This document shows, piece after piece, positions 22,560 to 33,950 of a stretch of 64,000 nt of DNA. Under the pieces are notes generated by a model. That model was given only the letters and a program-made list of their open reading frames with translations. It did not search any database and was not told the origin of the DNA. Origin of the DNA: Bryum argenteum (lineage: Eukaryota > Streptophyta > Bryopsida > Bryales > Bryaceae); contig CM073324.1 of NCBI GenBank assembly GCA_037043015.1, positions 1,419,413 to 1,483,412 on the forward strand. The letters are read 5' to 3'. Each line of letters starts with the position of its first letter. Within the stretch, counting starts at the first letter, position 1. The position numbers and the translations under genes are program-made.

Positions 22560-23125
22560 GAGAAAAGAGTATCAATATTATCAGAGTCCCATCCTGCTAC
22601 AACTGATTAAGACTTCCTTCGGAATTCCATGAAGGTAGTCTAAACTAGTCATTCCTTCCGAATCAGAAGAACGATGATAAACCAAAACCCTAGTTTCTGA
22701 TGCGCAGGACATCTTCTCATCGACAGTTGGATATAACGGAACAAATGCTTCGAGAAGAGAATCTACAACTCTTTCAAAGATCAATTATCAGATCAGAAGA
22801 AAATAAGGTTATAAGAAAGTCGAAATATTCAACGCTGTCCGCGCACGAAAAGAGTAACAATATGTTGAGTCTTACACTGCTACAACTGATTGAGCTTCGG
22901 AACTCCGGATCCCCATGATGGTTCCTTTAAGGTAGTCATTCCTCGCGGATTCATTATGACATACCAAAACCCTAATTTCTGATGCACAAGGACATTTTTC
23001 TTATCGAAAGTTGCATGTAGCAGAACAAATGCTTCGAGAAGAGAATCTGCTACTCTTTCGAAAATCAAGGTATCAGATGGAAAAAATTAATAAGAGGTCA
23101 CAAGAAAGTCGAAATCCAACGCTGG
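22560..23125. repeat. Tandem duplication upstream of MIC10, period 284 bp
   Basis: Copies begin with GAAAAGAGT at about 22561 and 22848. They share CTGCTACAACTGATT (22593 and 22877), CCAAAACCCTARTTTCTGATG, GAACAAATGCTTCGAGAAGA and GAAAGTCGAAAT. Indels shift reading frames between copies, so it is probably noncoding, likely within the MIC10 5'-UTR intron. Confidence 0.85.
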
Positions 23126-23469
23126 ATCATAGCAGATTGAAACAAGAGAGGAGAATGATTGTAACCGTAAATGAGTAAAGAAGAGAGCACATGTGAGCAT
23201 CAGAATCTCTTGATCATCATATTCTTCCAATCAAAACATCAAACCCTAGAATGTCAAAATCCACACCTCGACTATACATTGGCGAACCCACATCTAAAAC
23301 TTTGCAGAACCCTAAACTCCGAACAATCAAACAAGCTCCAAAAACAGAAACAGAGAAGCGGGTTTCTTCTCTTACCGAAAACCTGATCCGGGAGAGGACT
23401 CCAAATCCAGAATCCGTCGCGAAAATGAATCTCCAAACTTGCCGATGAAGAAACCCACGCTGAAGGGCG

Positions 23470-23600
23470 ATCAATTTCCGACGTGGGATTTCGCCACGTC
23501 AATTGTATGAGGTGGAAATGCCCACGTGGAATCTACGGTCATGGTAGATTTCCGAGTCACGTCGTAGGTTTGCATTTTAAATCCAGGGTTCGAAGTACCC
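23470..23600. promoter_or_regulatory. Likely divergent promoter with clustered ACGT boxes
   Basis: Four ACGT-core sites lie within ~90 bp: GACGTGGG, CCACGTCA, CCACGTGG (a palindromic G-box core) and TCACGTCG. They sit between the minus-strand MIC10 gene and the plus-strand lumen-protein gene. bZIP and bHLH factors bind such cores in plants. That both genes use this region is inferred from their orientation. Confidence 0.45.
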
Positions 23601-24371
23601 CATGAGGGTCTCATGCGCCTTGACACTGTTGACTGTGAGGAAGATGCTTCAGGACCAGCATTGTTCTTCTTCTCTCTCGATCCTTCTCTTCACGATCTTC
23701 CATAGTGTCTCCGATCGGCTTGTGATCGAGGTACATGACAATCTCAATAATTGATCAATGTGCGGTATGGTATTGATTCGAGTCAGACCTCTTGACATGC
23801 AATCGTGTAGTTTCTATCGTAGCTCCGATCGTGCGTTTTGCGTTTTTGCGTTATATTGTCGACTGGAGTCTGACTACGGATTGATCGAGCTGCCGACAAA
23901 ATCTTAGCGGACTTGTAGTTTCAAGTTTTCGAGGACCGCTTCTATGCATTAATTGTAGCTCTTAACCTATCTCTCGAGCAGCTGTTTTACAGATTTCTTT
24001 AGTTTTTTTAGTAGCTTTAGGTTGTTAGTAATATCTTGACTCTTTTGAGTCGAAGTGGCGTGTTACTAAGAGGTGGATACTGTAAGTCCACTATTCTTGT
24101 CGCCGATGAGGTTTTAGAGACCGCTTTATTTGATCAGGTTCGATATGTAGTCCTGTAGCACTATGAAGGTTACAAGGTTGAAGTGCTCTGATTTATGTTC
24201 GAATTGTCATGTTATGAAATACATGTGCTACAGTAGCTTTTCTTGATATAAAGAGGAAACTTACATAGTTCAGACGTTGTGGTAGTGAATATGTGATGAG
24301 GTTTCACCACTGAGCTTGTTTCGTTTTTCGACACAGGTTTTGCAATCTTCTCTCCTTGAAGCATTGCAGCT

Positions 24372-25076
24372 ATGGCGGCACTTAGTTCTTGCAGCGTTTT
24401 GAGATCGACTTGCGATGCTTCAACGATCTCCTCCCCTTTTTTATCGAAGACAGTAAGCGTGAAATCTCCAATGAGTGTGATCTCCATGAGTGGTCCACAG
24501 GTATCACCACCTATCGACTTCTTTCTCAAACTGCGGCTTATGTCGAAAATGCAAGCCCATTGTTAGCATTTGAATTAAAAACAGAGTTGTTTCAAGAACA
24601 GAGTCATAAATCATATCACTGATTAAACCATGAATATCTCTAACTGGTTTTTTTTTCCACTGAAGATTAATTTGAAGATATTGCATGCACGATCATCATG
24701 GTATTTCACTTGAGCTTCTGTGCAGAGAAAACAGAGAAGTCATGAGGTCAGTTCAGCATTTTCAAGGAGGGACGTGATTATCACGAGCTTGTCAGCGATG
24801 GGAACGGTGCTGCTTCAGCCAAAGAGAGCTTCATCAGCAGAAGAGGAGGTCACTGACAAGGATTTTCGGGAGAAGCTTCTGCAACAGATTGACGACTTGC
24901 AGCAACTTGTGAGCAAGAGCTTAGGCGACGCCAAAGAGGCTGTCACCACCAAAGCAGAGGAAGCTATGTCCTCTCTCAAATTCGGAGATGACAAAGCTGC
25001 TCAGACTCTCACTGAAGTCAAGAGCACCATCGACGAGACTGCTCAACAACAAGAAGAGAAGCTTGCTCAGAACTGA
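24372..25076 (+). CDS. Putative thylakoid-lumen protein, two exons
   Basis: Exons 24372-24500 and 24726-25076; the intron 24501-24725 is GTATCA...GTGCAG and both ends are in phase 0. The product is 159 residues. Exon 1 starts MAALSSCSVLRST in a good context (GCT-ATG-GCG) and is Ser/Thr-rich without acidic residues near the start, like a chloroplast transit peptide. Exon 2 has SRRDVIITSLSAMGTVLL followed by RASSAEEE: a twin-arginine motif, a hydrophobic stretch and an AxA-like cleavage site, the bipartite pattern for Tat export into the lumen. The mature part (~90 residues) is charged and helical (QIDDLQQLVSKSLGDAKEAV, VKSTIDETAQQQEEKLAQN) with no domain I recognise. A 5'-UTR intron (about 23731 to 24336) is possible. 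Confidence 0.65.
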
Positions 25077-26076
25077 AGATCATATGCATGGTGCAATTTT
25101 CACCCACCAATATTTAAGACTTCTTGGAAGTGTTGTACGCTTGGATCGTATCTATGTTTTCCTGTGTGCAATCAATTCTACATTCTTAGTGTCGTTTCCC
25201 AATCCTGGTCGGATCTTCGGATCTTACTTTGCTGTCTCTTGGAAAGCGAAGGCTCATGCATCAGTGTGTTGATAATTATATGAGGTTTTGCATGAAAAGT
25301 GGTGAGTAGATCTTGTCCTATGATCATATCCTGAGAAATTTTGTGGGGTTGTGTTGGCTGATGGAAGTGAGAATATCACTAGCGGCCGTGAGTATGTATG
25401 CTGCTCACGTACTGCATTTTCTCTTCCTGAGCCCGACACAAAAACATACATGTAATGATAACTACCTCCTCTAGATTATAAACCAACAAATTCTAGATTC
25501 CTTCTCTACACAGCATAAGCAGAATGACAATCCCAATAATCGTATGTGAGAGTTGGCCAACCTTGTCAAAACTCCTGTCTTGCAGAAGTGCTCTTTTTCT
25601 GCCTCAGCTCATATCAATTGGTGTCGATCCCCTATCGTGTGTCTAAGATGCAGGATATCGTGTCTGAAGAATCAATCCGGTTGTTCTAAAATCGATAAGA
25701 AATCGTATTCAATGTAATCGCTTTAAGAGCACAGGAATCTCATGACCTCAAACTCAATTATAAATCATAACCTAATGACGCAAAAGCAGATATCCTCACA
25801 AACAGTGCACATGCCGCTTTTGCTCCTCAGTTTGACTCGATGTCATTCACGAACGAAAAGCTAGGGAAATCTGAAACGATGCTCCTGCGATGAAAATTTG
25901 ATTGGCAATTCGTTAGTGCACAATTTCCAGTCTATCCGACTACATCGAATGAACCTTAAACTTGCAAAAAACATCATGAGAGCGGTAAAGAGTGCTAAAT
26001 TGAGATAAGGAAGAGTCATGTTTTGCATGAGAGTTGGGTGTTTCATGACCAGCTTCTCCCCCGCGGGGAGAAAAGC
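25077..26076. other. Intergenic DNA between convergent genes
   Basis: It contains the presumed 3' UTR of the lumen-protein gene. No other supported feature was seen. Confidence 0.4.
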
Positions 26077-26824
26077 ACACAAGTTAGATGAATGAGTTGC
26101 ATTATTAATGATCTAACCCCACCCATCGTCGCAACGTACCAAGCTTCACCATCGTGTGGTAAGAGAAGGAAAAAATGGGAAAAGCTCCGAAGGTTTTAAG
26201 ATATCGGACAATAGAAAGTGGTCCATCGCGAGCTCGAATTGTAAGTCGAACAATAACAAAAATCCCGCTTCCGCATGGACGATTGCCAGTCTTTCTTTAG
26301 CTGCACCGTCGCTACCATCTCTAACAGCCTCTTCAGCTAACCGCACAGCTTCATTGAACTGCCGTTGCTTCAAGAGATCACGAACTTGATCATCAAGTGA
26401 TACTTGTTGTAAACACCAAACCTGCAGGCTTTAAGCAAACGTCGTAAGCTTATTGAGTTGTATCTCAACTCTCGCTTCGTAGTCTCAATAACATAAGATC
26501 CTACACAACCTGGTCATCCGTTCATAGGACAACCGCCTCTGTTGAGTGTTGCCCCGATCTAAATTACTTAATCTTTCTGAGAAAGACGGTGCTTTCGAGA
26601 TTTTTTCCAGGCCTCTTACCTTTACACCACTAGAAATGACAACAAATGAGCCGACTTCATCGTCTCCAACCAGAAAGCGCCCGATTCCTGAGTCGGCAAG
26701 GTCTAACGACTGAATTTTGGCACCGGTTTTGTGGTGATGAAGTTCACAGTGACCTTGATTCACTGCAACTACATAAGGAGGAGTTTGACCAATAGCATCT
26801 GGGACTGAAGTGAAATTCAAGCTT
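26077..26824 (-). pseudogene. Partial duplicate of the VPS3-like gene (end of exon 1, intron 1, exon 2, part of intron 2)
   Basis: Nearly identical to 32184-32931. Over the ~710 bp from 26115 I count about eight differences by eye. The copy keeps intron 1 and part of intron 2, so it arose from DNA and not from mRNA. It includes the exon-2 coding (LKQRQFNEAVRLAEEAV) and the end of exon 1 (GIGRFLVGDDEVGSFVVISS). One base is missing at the exon-1 donor (GCGGTTGTC here, GCGGGTTGTC in the parent). Unrelated sequence continues at 26825, and the open frame runs on to about 26931. With no first 300 codons and no downstream exons, it is a gene fragment. It lies about 6.1 kb from its source, with the PLATZ gene between. 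Confidence 0.9.
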
Positions 26825-27117
26825 GAATACTTTGTTTTCTTTGCATAGAAACTCAAGTGAGGTGATCGGGCAAACAATATATCCGAATCAATTTTCAATG
26901 GAAAGATATGAGTTAGATACTCCTGATTCAACCCTTGAACAAAAGAACGAAAGAACGAACAAAATATCTTCGTTTTTATGCAGATGCTAATGCTAAGTAC
27001 GTGCTTGCCTTTTCTATCACACTCAGAGGTTTATGCCCTTCTTTGGCCACTTGACTGTCCATTTAAACTGTCTTTAGAACTAAAACTGATACTTTACAAT
27101 CTTGTAACCAAGCTAAA

Positions 27118-27807
27118 TCAAATCAATGGTGAGGGCTTTGGATAACTTTGTTTCCTCCGATTTCTTCTTTGCACTTTGGGTAAATCTTGAACCTCCACTT
27201 GTTGATCTTGTGCTTCTGCTGGATTTTGTACTTCTGCTGGATTTTGTACTTCTCTTGGATTTTGTACTTCGACTAGATTTTGTACTTCTGCTGGATTTTG
27301 TACTTCTGCTAGATTTTGTACCTCTACTTTGTGATAACATTCCAACGAGCAAATATCGACATTCATTGCTTGAACTAGTTTGTGACCACATATTTTGCAA
27401 AGTGGGAAACCATTGGTATCACTTGCACGATTGTTCTTTCTTGAACCTATTGATGTAGAATTACCACCGTTGGAGTTTTTTTTCTGTTGTCTTCTTCGAC
27501 CACAAAAGATATGATAATTATAATTGTAACCATTAAATTTATATGGTTGTATACCTTCTAATAGAATACCCAATCTTTTCAAGTCGTCACCATTAAAAGC
27601 CAAAGAAGAAGTAACCAATCGTAAATTAAGTACTTCATGCCCCACGTGATATTCTTTCTTGCATTCCCCACAAAATCGCACACAACAATCTGTACAATAA
27701 TTGTTCTCTGATTTTGAAGGATGACCTTTACAACGAGTATTTTTATTTTCCATCTGAAATGAGGATATCACCCACTGTGGGAGCATTTGATTGTTGTTAA
27801 CATCCAT
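27118..27807 (-). CDS. PLATZ zinc-binding transcription-factor-like protein, intronless
   Basis: PLATZ proteins are plant-specific zinc-dependent DNA-binding regulators. The 229-residue product begins MDVNNNQMLPQWVISSF, matching the family's start (PxWL...L). The first zinc region has CKGHP, then YCTDCCVRFCGECKKEYHVGH (the Cys/His pairs at about residues 26-57). The middle has the RLV...DDLKRL...IQPYKFNG block. A second set, CKICGHKL then CSLECYHK, is at about 137-157. The C-terminal ~60 residues carry six or seven EVQNPA-type hexapeptides, then a basic RRNRRKQSYPK tail. The frame is open 13 codons further up; I prefer the ATG at 27807 because it aligns with the family start. No intron interrupts the domain, unusual for plant PLATZ genes, so a retrocopy is possible. 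The gene is in AT-rich DNA between the VPS3-like gene and its partial copy. Confidence 0.8.
   Translation of the reverse strand: MDVNNNQMLPQWVISSFQMENKNTRCKGHPSKSENNYCTDCCVRFCGECKKEYHVGHEVLNLRLVTSSLAFNGDDLKRLGILLEGIQPYKFNGYNYNYHIFCGRRRQQKKNSNGGNSTSIGSRKNNRASDTNGFPLCKICGHKLVQAMNVDICSLECYHKVEVQNLAEVQNPAEVQNLVEVQNPREVQNPAEVQNPAEAQDQQVEVQDLPKVQRRNRRKQSYPKPSPLI
27213..27320. repeat. 18-bp tandem repeat, six units, within the PLATZ C-terminus
   Basis: Plus-strand units read CTTCTGCTGGATTTTGTA with a few substitutions. The period is a multiple of three, so unit number can change without breaking the frame. The units encode the EVQNPA-type hexapeptides on the minus strand. Confidence 0.9.
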
Positions 27808-28198
27808 ATTTAAAATCAAAACAATTGTCGAGACGAGATATTTCACTCAGAAAATAAGATAAACAATTGTAATGAAACTCGGAAATCGAATTTCCAAAAA
27901 ACATTTTATAGATTGTGGGCCTCTATATATATAATATATGCAATCACAACCATAGTAGTACTCATATTCCTATTTTTACTATTTAAAAATACACTTCCAA
28001 CAAAAAGACTTGGAATACAACAAGTTATTGTATAACTTTGGCTATTTTTATTGAGTTGAACGAGTAAAATTAAAAAAGAAAAATACTTAACTAAATCTAG
28101 TACCATACAACAAATAGAAGTAAGTAGAACAATAAGCTTCAGCAGAAATAAAATCATCTTTTACTTAAGCAATAGATAGTGAGCTTCAGAAGATTTAC

Positions 28199-28430
28199 TT
28201 AACCCTTAAAGGTCCCTTGGAGATAGTATGTACGGTGGCGTATAATTGAGATTTGCTACCAACAAGAAACTCTATATTGTGATCTTAAAAGCTTAGTAGA
28301 ACCGCATGGATTATATGTTAACTTGTTCTTTGAACTCAAATCTATTAAAGGTGTGCACTCATTCCAATACAACCAAAATACGCTGTATTCTAGCAACCAA
28401 AATATGGTTGTTCAGACCTTTAAGGGTTAA
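28199..28430. mobile_element. TTAA-flanked element 3 (224 bp, 28203-28426)
   Basis: TTAA at 28199-28202 and 28427-28430. The terminal inverted repeats are 12 bp and perfect: CCCTTAAAGGTC at the left and its reverse complement at the right. It has no coding capacity. It lies between the PLATZ gene and the 3' end of the VPS3-like gene. Confidence 0.8.
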
Positions 28431-28503
28431 CCAACCCTGCTCTTGAAATGGAACTCCGCCCTTTCGGTGTCTCCTTCCACCTTCACCTAAAATCGTAGTC
28501 CTT

Positions 28504-28517
28504 AAACCCTAAACCCT
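28504..28517. repeat. Short telomere-like motif
   Basis: AAACCCTAAACCCT, two units of the plant telomere repeat. Such telo-boxes are common in plant gene flanks. The motif is too short to indicate a telomere. Confidence 0.6.
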
Positions 28518-28923
28518 GATGACGAGAGATCCCTCCCAAGACCAGAATGAGTAGTAAGCGGAATTTAAAAAACGGCTCGCCTGAAGCAATATACAATTTG
28601 GCGTGACCCAGCAAAAGGGACCATCTACATAAGATACACAAAAATGCGGCTAGAAGAGCATCATTTACTACCTATCTACCTACATCGAACTACTACTCCT
28701 CGTCAAACTCCGCGACTGTCTTGACGCAGGTTCCTTCAAGAAATCCTGTCCAGTGATTGGGCTAATGTGCTCGCCATATAACCGTGAGCACTGCATCCAC
28801 ACATCGGAACAGTTCATAAATTCATCTTAACAGTACTGCAAATGAGCACTCTACTCTGATCCTTCAAAAACTACACTCGGCTTCTTCTAGATTTATGATT
28901 GTTGCTAATAGATGGTTGAACCT

Positions 28924-31900
28924 CTATGGATGTGAAGCAAAGTCTCCTCCGAAGGCCAAACAAATATAGAGACCCGACTGCAGTTTGATTATGTTGTGAA
29001 CGGGAATAAGAACCGACCCAGTTTGACTTTAGAAAGATGAGAAAATGGGCACAGTACCTTGTAGCAAACAATTGAATCGTCGGGATATAATACAAACAAC
29101 TTGGTGCCTATTCGAGCGTGGCAGCGACCACAGATAGTGTCATCCGTAATACACACTTGCCGTGATCGTTCTTCCACACGATCAACTCTTGCTTCCAGGT
29201 TCTTGTGCCTATTAATTTGTTTCACGATCTGCCCAACCAGAACAGTGCTCAGTTTCTATCGATGATACTGCTAACTTTAGTAACAAACTCCATGAGACGA
29301 GTATTACCTGACCCTCTCGATGGCGATGCACACGGGCACGCAGCATGCGTGATATGGTTTGAGAGGCCAAGGAAAGCGACATTCCAGGAGACAAAGCCTG
29401 CACAATAAGGGCATACGCATTAAGGAAGATGGCTTTCCGTGTGTGATGTGAATTAAGATTGGACTTGATAATGTAGAACAAACCTCCAATACTTTTAGCG
29501 GGTCAAGGGATGCGCCATGACAGTGTAAGAGACGCACAGCAGCGTCATGCATTGGTTCTCTACCTTCTCCCGGTTTTAGATACATATCCAGCAATCTGTC
29601 AAAAGTAAATCCGTATTGAGATGCAGGTGCTAATATGCATATCGGATTGCAGCAGTATACCAATCTATAGAATCGAAGCTGTACATGATTGTGGCACGGT
29701 CTGCCAAATGGTGGTAGTAGATAAAAACATTCCAACCGAGTAAGATGGGGCACTTACTGCAAGTAAACCTCGGGTCTGCCTAACTTCGCACAGTAGCTCC
29801 TGGCTCCTTCACTATCCTCTAGTTTTCTGAAGCATACATACGAACCAATACGAACCATTTGAGTTCAGTAATTTTCAGAAAAATGATATGACAAGTGACA
29901 TTATAGCGTCCGATGCTTTACTCTAATTCAGATTAGATGTAAATTGAAGAGAGTTGCAAATAAGCTGACCTGAAACCTCACTTATCGCCGATCCAAAGAC
30001 ACGATCAAAAAGCTCTTACAACCAAAATGATTCAAAGGGAAAGACACATACAAGGCTAGAATCTGGAGAGCGGCAGTTTCATCTCCCAACTTCTGATGTA
30101 ATATTACCTGCACAGGAATAGAAACATGTCAGCGTGCTGCAATTACAAACGAGAACAATAGAGGTACAGATACTTTGATGCCTACAACAAGAAACGTAAA
30201 GAGTGTCGATGGTTCATAAGGTTGGTAACGTACTTGCTCTTTCCAGAGTTCGGACCCCTCTATCAATGACAAAACTTCGTCAGCTTTATACTCATCCGAT
30301 GCAGCTAAAAAATCCTGTAACATGGCTCGTACTTCATCGTGGTTCATAGACGGTCCTCTTGTAAGTGAATGATCATTCATTGCGAACTCAATAAATTCAT
30401 CATCGACCCCTTCGAAGCTTGGAGGGAGACTGTCCAGTGCTGCTTTAGCGAGAGACAGGGCTAGCTCTGTGTGATACAGAGCGGCATCTGGTCCATCCTC
30501 TTGAACCAACCATTGCAAATATCTGAGAATCACAACACAAGCAGACAAATCAGTCTAACCATCGTCTTTGAATTAAAAAATGCATATATGTGATCGACGA
30601 TTTATGAACAAAGAACTGATCACCACGTTGGGCCATCATGTTATTTTACAGAGATGATGAATTCAATACACTGTTGCCAAGCAAATAGATATGAATAAGA
30701 ATTGATGAAATAATGCTTCACCTTTGACGTACAAGTCCATCCGTTTCACTTAGCAGGGCCAGCACCTCCTCTGTTGTGGACACAGGGACAGAATTAATAC
30801 CGCAATGAGCACATTTCACTTAGCAATCGTCAAAGTACCCTATATAACTGATCAAGATACTGCATGCGCTGATAGTGTCTTAGAATGCATTTAGCAGCAG
30901 GATATAAGTTGTGACACAAACCAGGTGGAAGAGCTTGAGATCGCTGCGATGAAGTTAACACCGTTAACGCCAACTTTTGATCCAATTGTAAAAGCTGCAG
31001 AGTCATGATGCTGAATTACAACCTGCTGAAGTATTCATGACAACAAATGCTAGACAAGACTACAACAAAGGCCAGATAGTATCAACCTCGTTGAGTCAGA
31101 ACTCAGCTCGCTGTTAAAGCCAAGTGGCTATAACTTACCCATTCAACGTGTTGTAGAACAAGAGCACTATCAGATGATGACTCCAGCAAGCGAGCTGCTT
31201 CTCGAGCGGCCTCCATTTGAGAGTCTCCACCACCAATGTCGAAGGCCAAAGTATGCCAAACTTGTAAGGCCAACGGAAGAATGCCTTTCGTTTCGTAAAG
31301 TAGTGCCAACGGATGGAGCTGATTAGCAGCTCTAAGAGTAGATTCGACCTCCTCCTGCATGGGCCCAGGTAAGCAGCCTTGTGATCATCCACCAGCTGCA
31401 GGGTTTGTCCGCCAATGCAGCAGCTCTAGAGCAGGCTGCCCACCATCCCCGCACAGCCCAGCATGCATGGAACTTTGAGCTATGTATGCTGGGGCCACCT
31501 TCCCAAATTCTCTAACTATTCTGATCCTAGACACACTTGGACCAAGAAGACGATAACAACCTCTGAAATTGCATCGTGGGCATGACGACAACATCATTGA
31601 ATAAAGATCAAGATGCTTAGGGCGACAACCCGAAGTACAGAAACTGTACGAGAAGACGGTAATCGACGTACCAGGACACAACTATTTGGTGAGGATGCAA
31701 GCAGCTTCAGCTCGTCCGTCTGCTTAAGTTCAGTATAAAGTTTCAATAGAAGAGTGTCCACTCCAGCTTTCTCATTAGCGTCAAGATCTCTGACGCGTAC
31801 GACTGTGAAGTACCTGAAAAATCCCGAACTATGTTAACGTCTGAAGCGAACATAAGGTACGATATGCAGATATCAACAGTTGCTTAGTGAGGAACAAAGA

Positions 31901-33950
31901 TCAAGATATTACCGAACAAAGCTTTGCGTGGCAATTCCCATATAATGTTCTATAATGGCTGCCTTTGCAGAAGGGCCTTGCGCCAGCAATTCTGTGACCT
32001 TTTCCTCGTTTACAAGCACGAGCAGTCCACTTTGCACGGCCCATAACCCACTCTCTATTGCGGACGTTAATGGCTGCGGAGGTGGATGCAAACCCCAGTA
32101 TCGTTTTCGAGGTATCTGAAATATCATAAAACATCACAAGGTTCAACTCCGAAGTCAAGGATCTCGTTGCATGAGAAGGCAAACACAAGTTAGATGAATG
32201 AATTGCTTTGTAAGTGATCTAACCCCACCCATCGTTGCAACGTACCAAGCTTCGCCATCTTGTGGTAAGAGAAGGAAAAAATGGGAAAAGCTCCGAAGGT
32301 TTTAAGATATCGGACAATAGAAAGTGGTCCATCGCGAGCTCGAATTGTAAGTCGAACAATAACAAAAATCCCGCTTCCGCATGGACGATTGCCAGTCTTT
32401 CTTTAGCTGCACCGTCGCTACCATCTCTAACAGCCTCTTCAGCTAACCGCACAGCTTCATTGAACTGCCGTTGCTTCAAGAGATCACGAACTTGATCATC
32501 AAGTGATACTTGTTGTAAACACCAAACCTGCAGGCTTTAAGCAAACGTCGTAAGCTTATTGAGTTGTATCTCAACTCTCGCTTCGTAGTCTCAATAACAT
32601 AAGATCCTACACAACCTGGTCATCCGTTCATAGGACAACCCGCCTCTGTTGAGTGTTGCCCCGATCTAAATTACTTAATCTTTCTGAGAAAGACGGTGCT
32701 TTCGAGATTTTTTCCAGGCCTCTTACCTTTACACCACTAGAAATGACAACAAATGAGCCGACTTCATCGTCTCCAACCAGAAAGCGCCCGATTCCTGAGT
32801 CGGCAAGGTCTAACGACTGAATTTTGGCACCGGTTTTGCGGTGATGAAGTTCACAGTGACCTTGATTCACTGCAACTACATAAGGAGGAGTTTGGCCAAT
32901 AGCATCTGGGACCGAAGTAAAATTCAAGCTTCCAACCGTGGGCTGCCCTTCAGCATTGACTACAATGCCAGCTTTATCAACAGTGAGCAGAACCTCAAGC
33001 TCCTTCGGAAAGAGTTTCAGCAGAGGAGGATAGGGCAGATCTCTCGGTAGGGAGAATATAGGCATCCCTTGTCCAGAAAGCAAGGAAAATAATAAATACT
33101 CTTCTTGTGTGCCGACCATAATAGTCTTATCAAGCCACACCATCGTCAATACTCCATCTACACCAGCGATTTCTCGCAACTTCGTGGCTGAGACGGTCGT
33201 CGCATCATCCCAACCGAGATTAAAACGACGCTCCACTTGCGGAGGTGGCTCTACTACCCGAACGTCGTAGATCAAAATCTTTTTCTTAACAGAAACTGCT
33301 AATCCTACACCCTGAGCTCCAGATAATTTACTTAACGACAACTCCGATTGCGATCCCAATCGAATCCGCGAAAATTTCCCTAATAATCCTACTTTTTCCT
33401 CAGAATTCGAAGTCGCTGGCTCGCTTCTCACCGACACTGCCCGGGCAAGAGCCGACGCGCCTTTCGTGCCCGACAACCTCTCCATTGCACCGAGACTCTG
33501 CATGTCCAAGAGACAAACCTGCCCGTCGAACAAAATCGCAATCCGTTTCGCCTCAGGTAAAGCACAGAGCGCCTGAATTGGCGTCTTTCCCATGATCCTT
33601 CGTTTTCTAAGAACGAGCTCTTGCCCCGATCGCCGCTTGGCTCCATTCGATCCATTGGCATCATCAAACCCTAGTTGCCCGGTAGCACCTGGAGACGAAT
33701 TGGTGCCGGATTTCGATGAGGCTGGATCGGAGGAGGAGAATGTGAAGAGGAGGAGGTGACCATTGTCGGTGCCAAGGTAGATGAGGAGGGATCCGGTGCT
33801 TGTGAGTCTGGCTACGGCGAGCGATTGAATGCTGCATGGAGGAATTGGCAATCCCCGGAGTGGTGACGAATCGAGCGCCACGCGCACTGCGTCCCTGTGT
33901 CCTGGTGACCCGAACCCTCCTGTCCCGATCGGATGCTCGAGCTCCTCCAT
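28924..33950 (-). CDS. VPS3: VPS3/TGFBRAP1-like CORVET tethering subunit, 14 exons
   Basis: Subunit of the endosome/vacuole tethering machinery that works with Rab GTPases and SNAREs. Exons, 5' to 3': 33950-32640, 32527-32246, 32115-31913, 31813-31672, 31354-31139, 30994-30922, 30770-30722, 30522-30234, 30107-30052, 29826-29758, 29595-29484, 29397-29308, 29228-29058 and 28977-28924. All junctions are GT-AG with matching phases, giving ~1,038 residues, close to plant VPS3 length. Exon 1 carries a CNH (citron homology) beta-propeller (IPPCSIQSLAVARL ... RRIMGKTPIQAL). Exons 4-8 carry the Vps39-1-type helical region (LAVQVLTS-like LALTVLTSSQR, RYLQWLVQEDGP). Exons 11-12 carry Vps39-2 (LLDMYLKPGEGREPMHDAAV, ALSPGMSLSLASQTI). 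Exon 13 ends with a CxxC zinc-like motif (CGRCHARIGTKLF, YPDDSIVCYK). The last 17 codons are least certain, because the usual RRQGE-type ending is not clear. Confidence 0.87.

Noticed and set aside
22581-23068. Two similar minus-strand frames (MIFERVVDSLLEAF and MIFERVADSLLEAF) as a duplicated gene
   Set aside because: They arise from the 284-bp tandem duplication. After ~25 codons indels put them in different frames, so protein constraint is unlikely.
24212-24529. Minus-strand frame antisense to exon 1 of the lumen-protein gene (MEITLIGDFTLTVFDKKGEE)
   Set aside because: It looks protein-like, but the plus strand gives a start in good context, an in-phase GT-AG intron and a complete bipartite targeting signal, so this frame is most likely a shadow.
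27113-27400. Second minus-strand frame with Ser-Arg-Ser-Thr repeats
   Set aside because: It is the shifted frame of the 18-bp repeat in the PLATZ gene. The PLATZ frame has real zinc-binding motifs.
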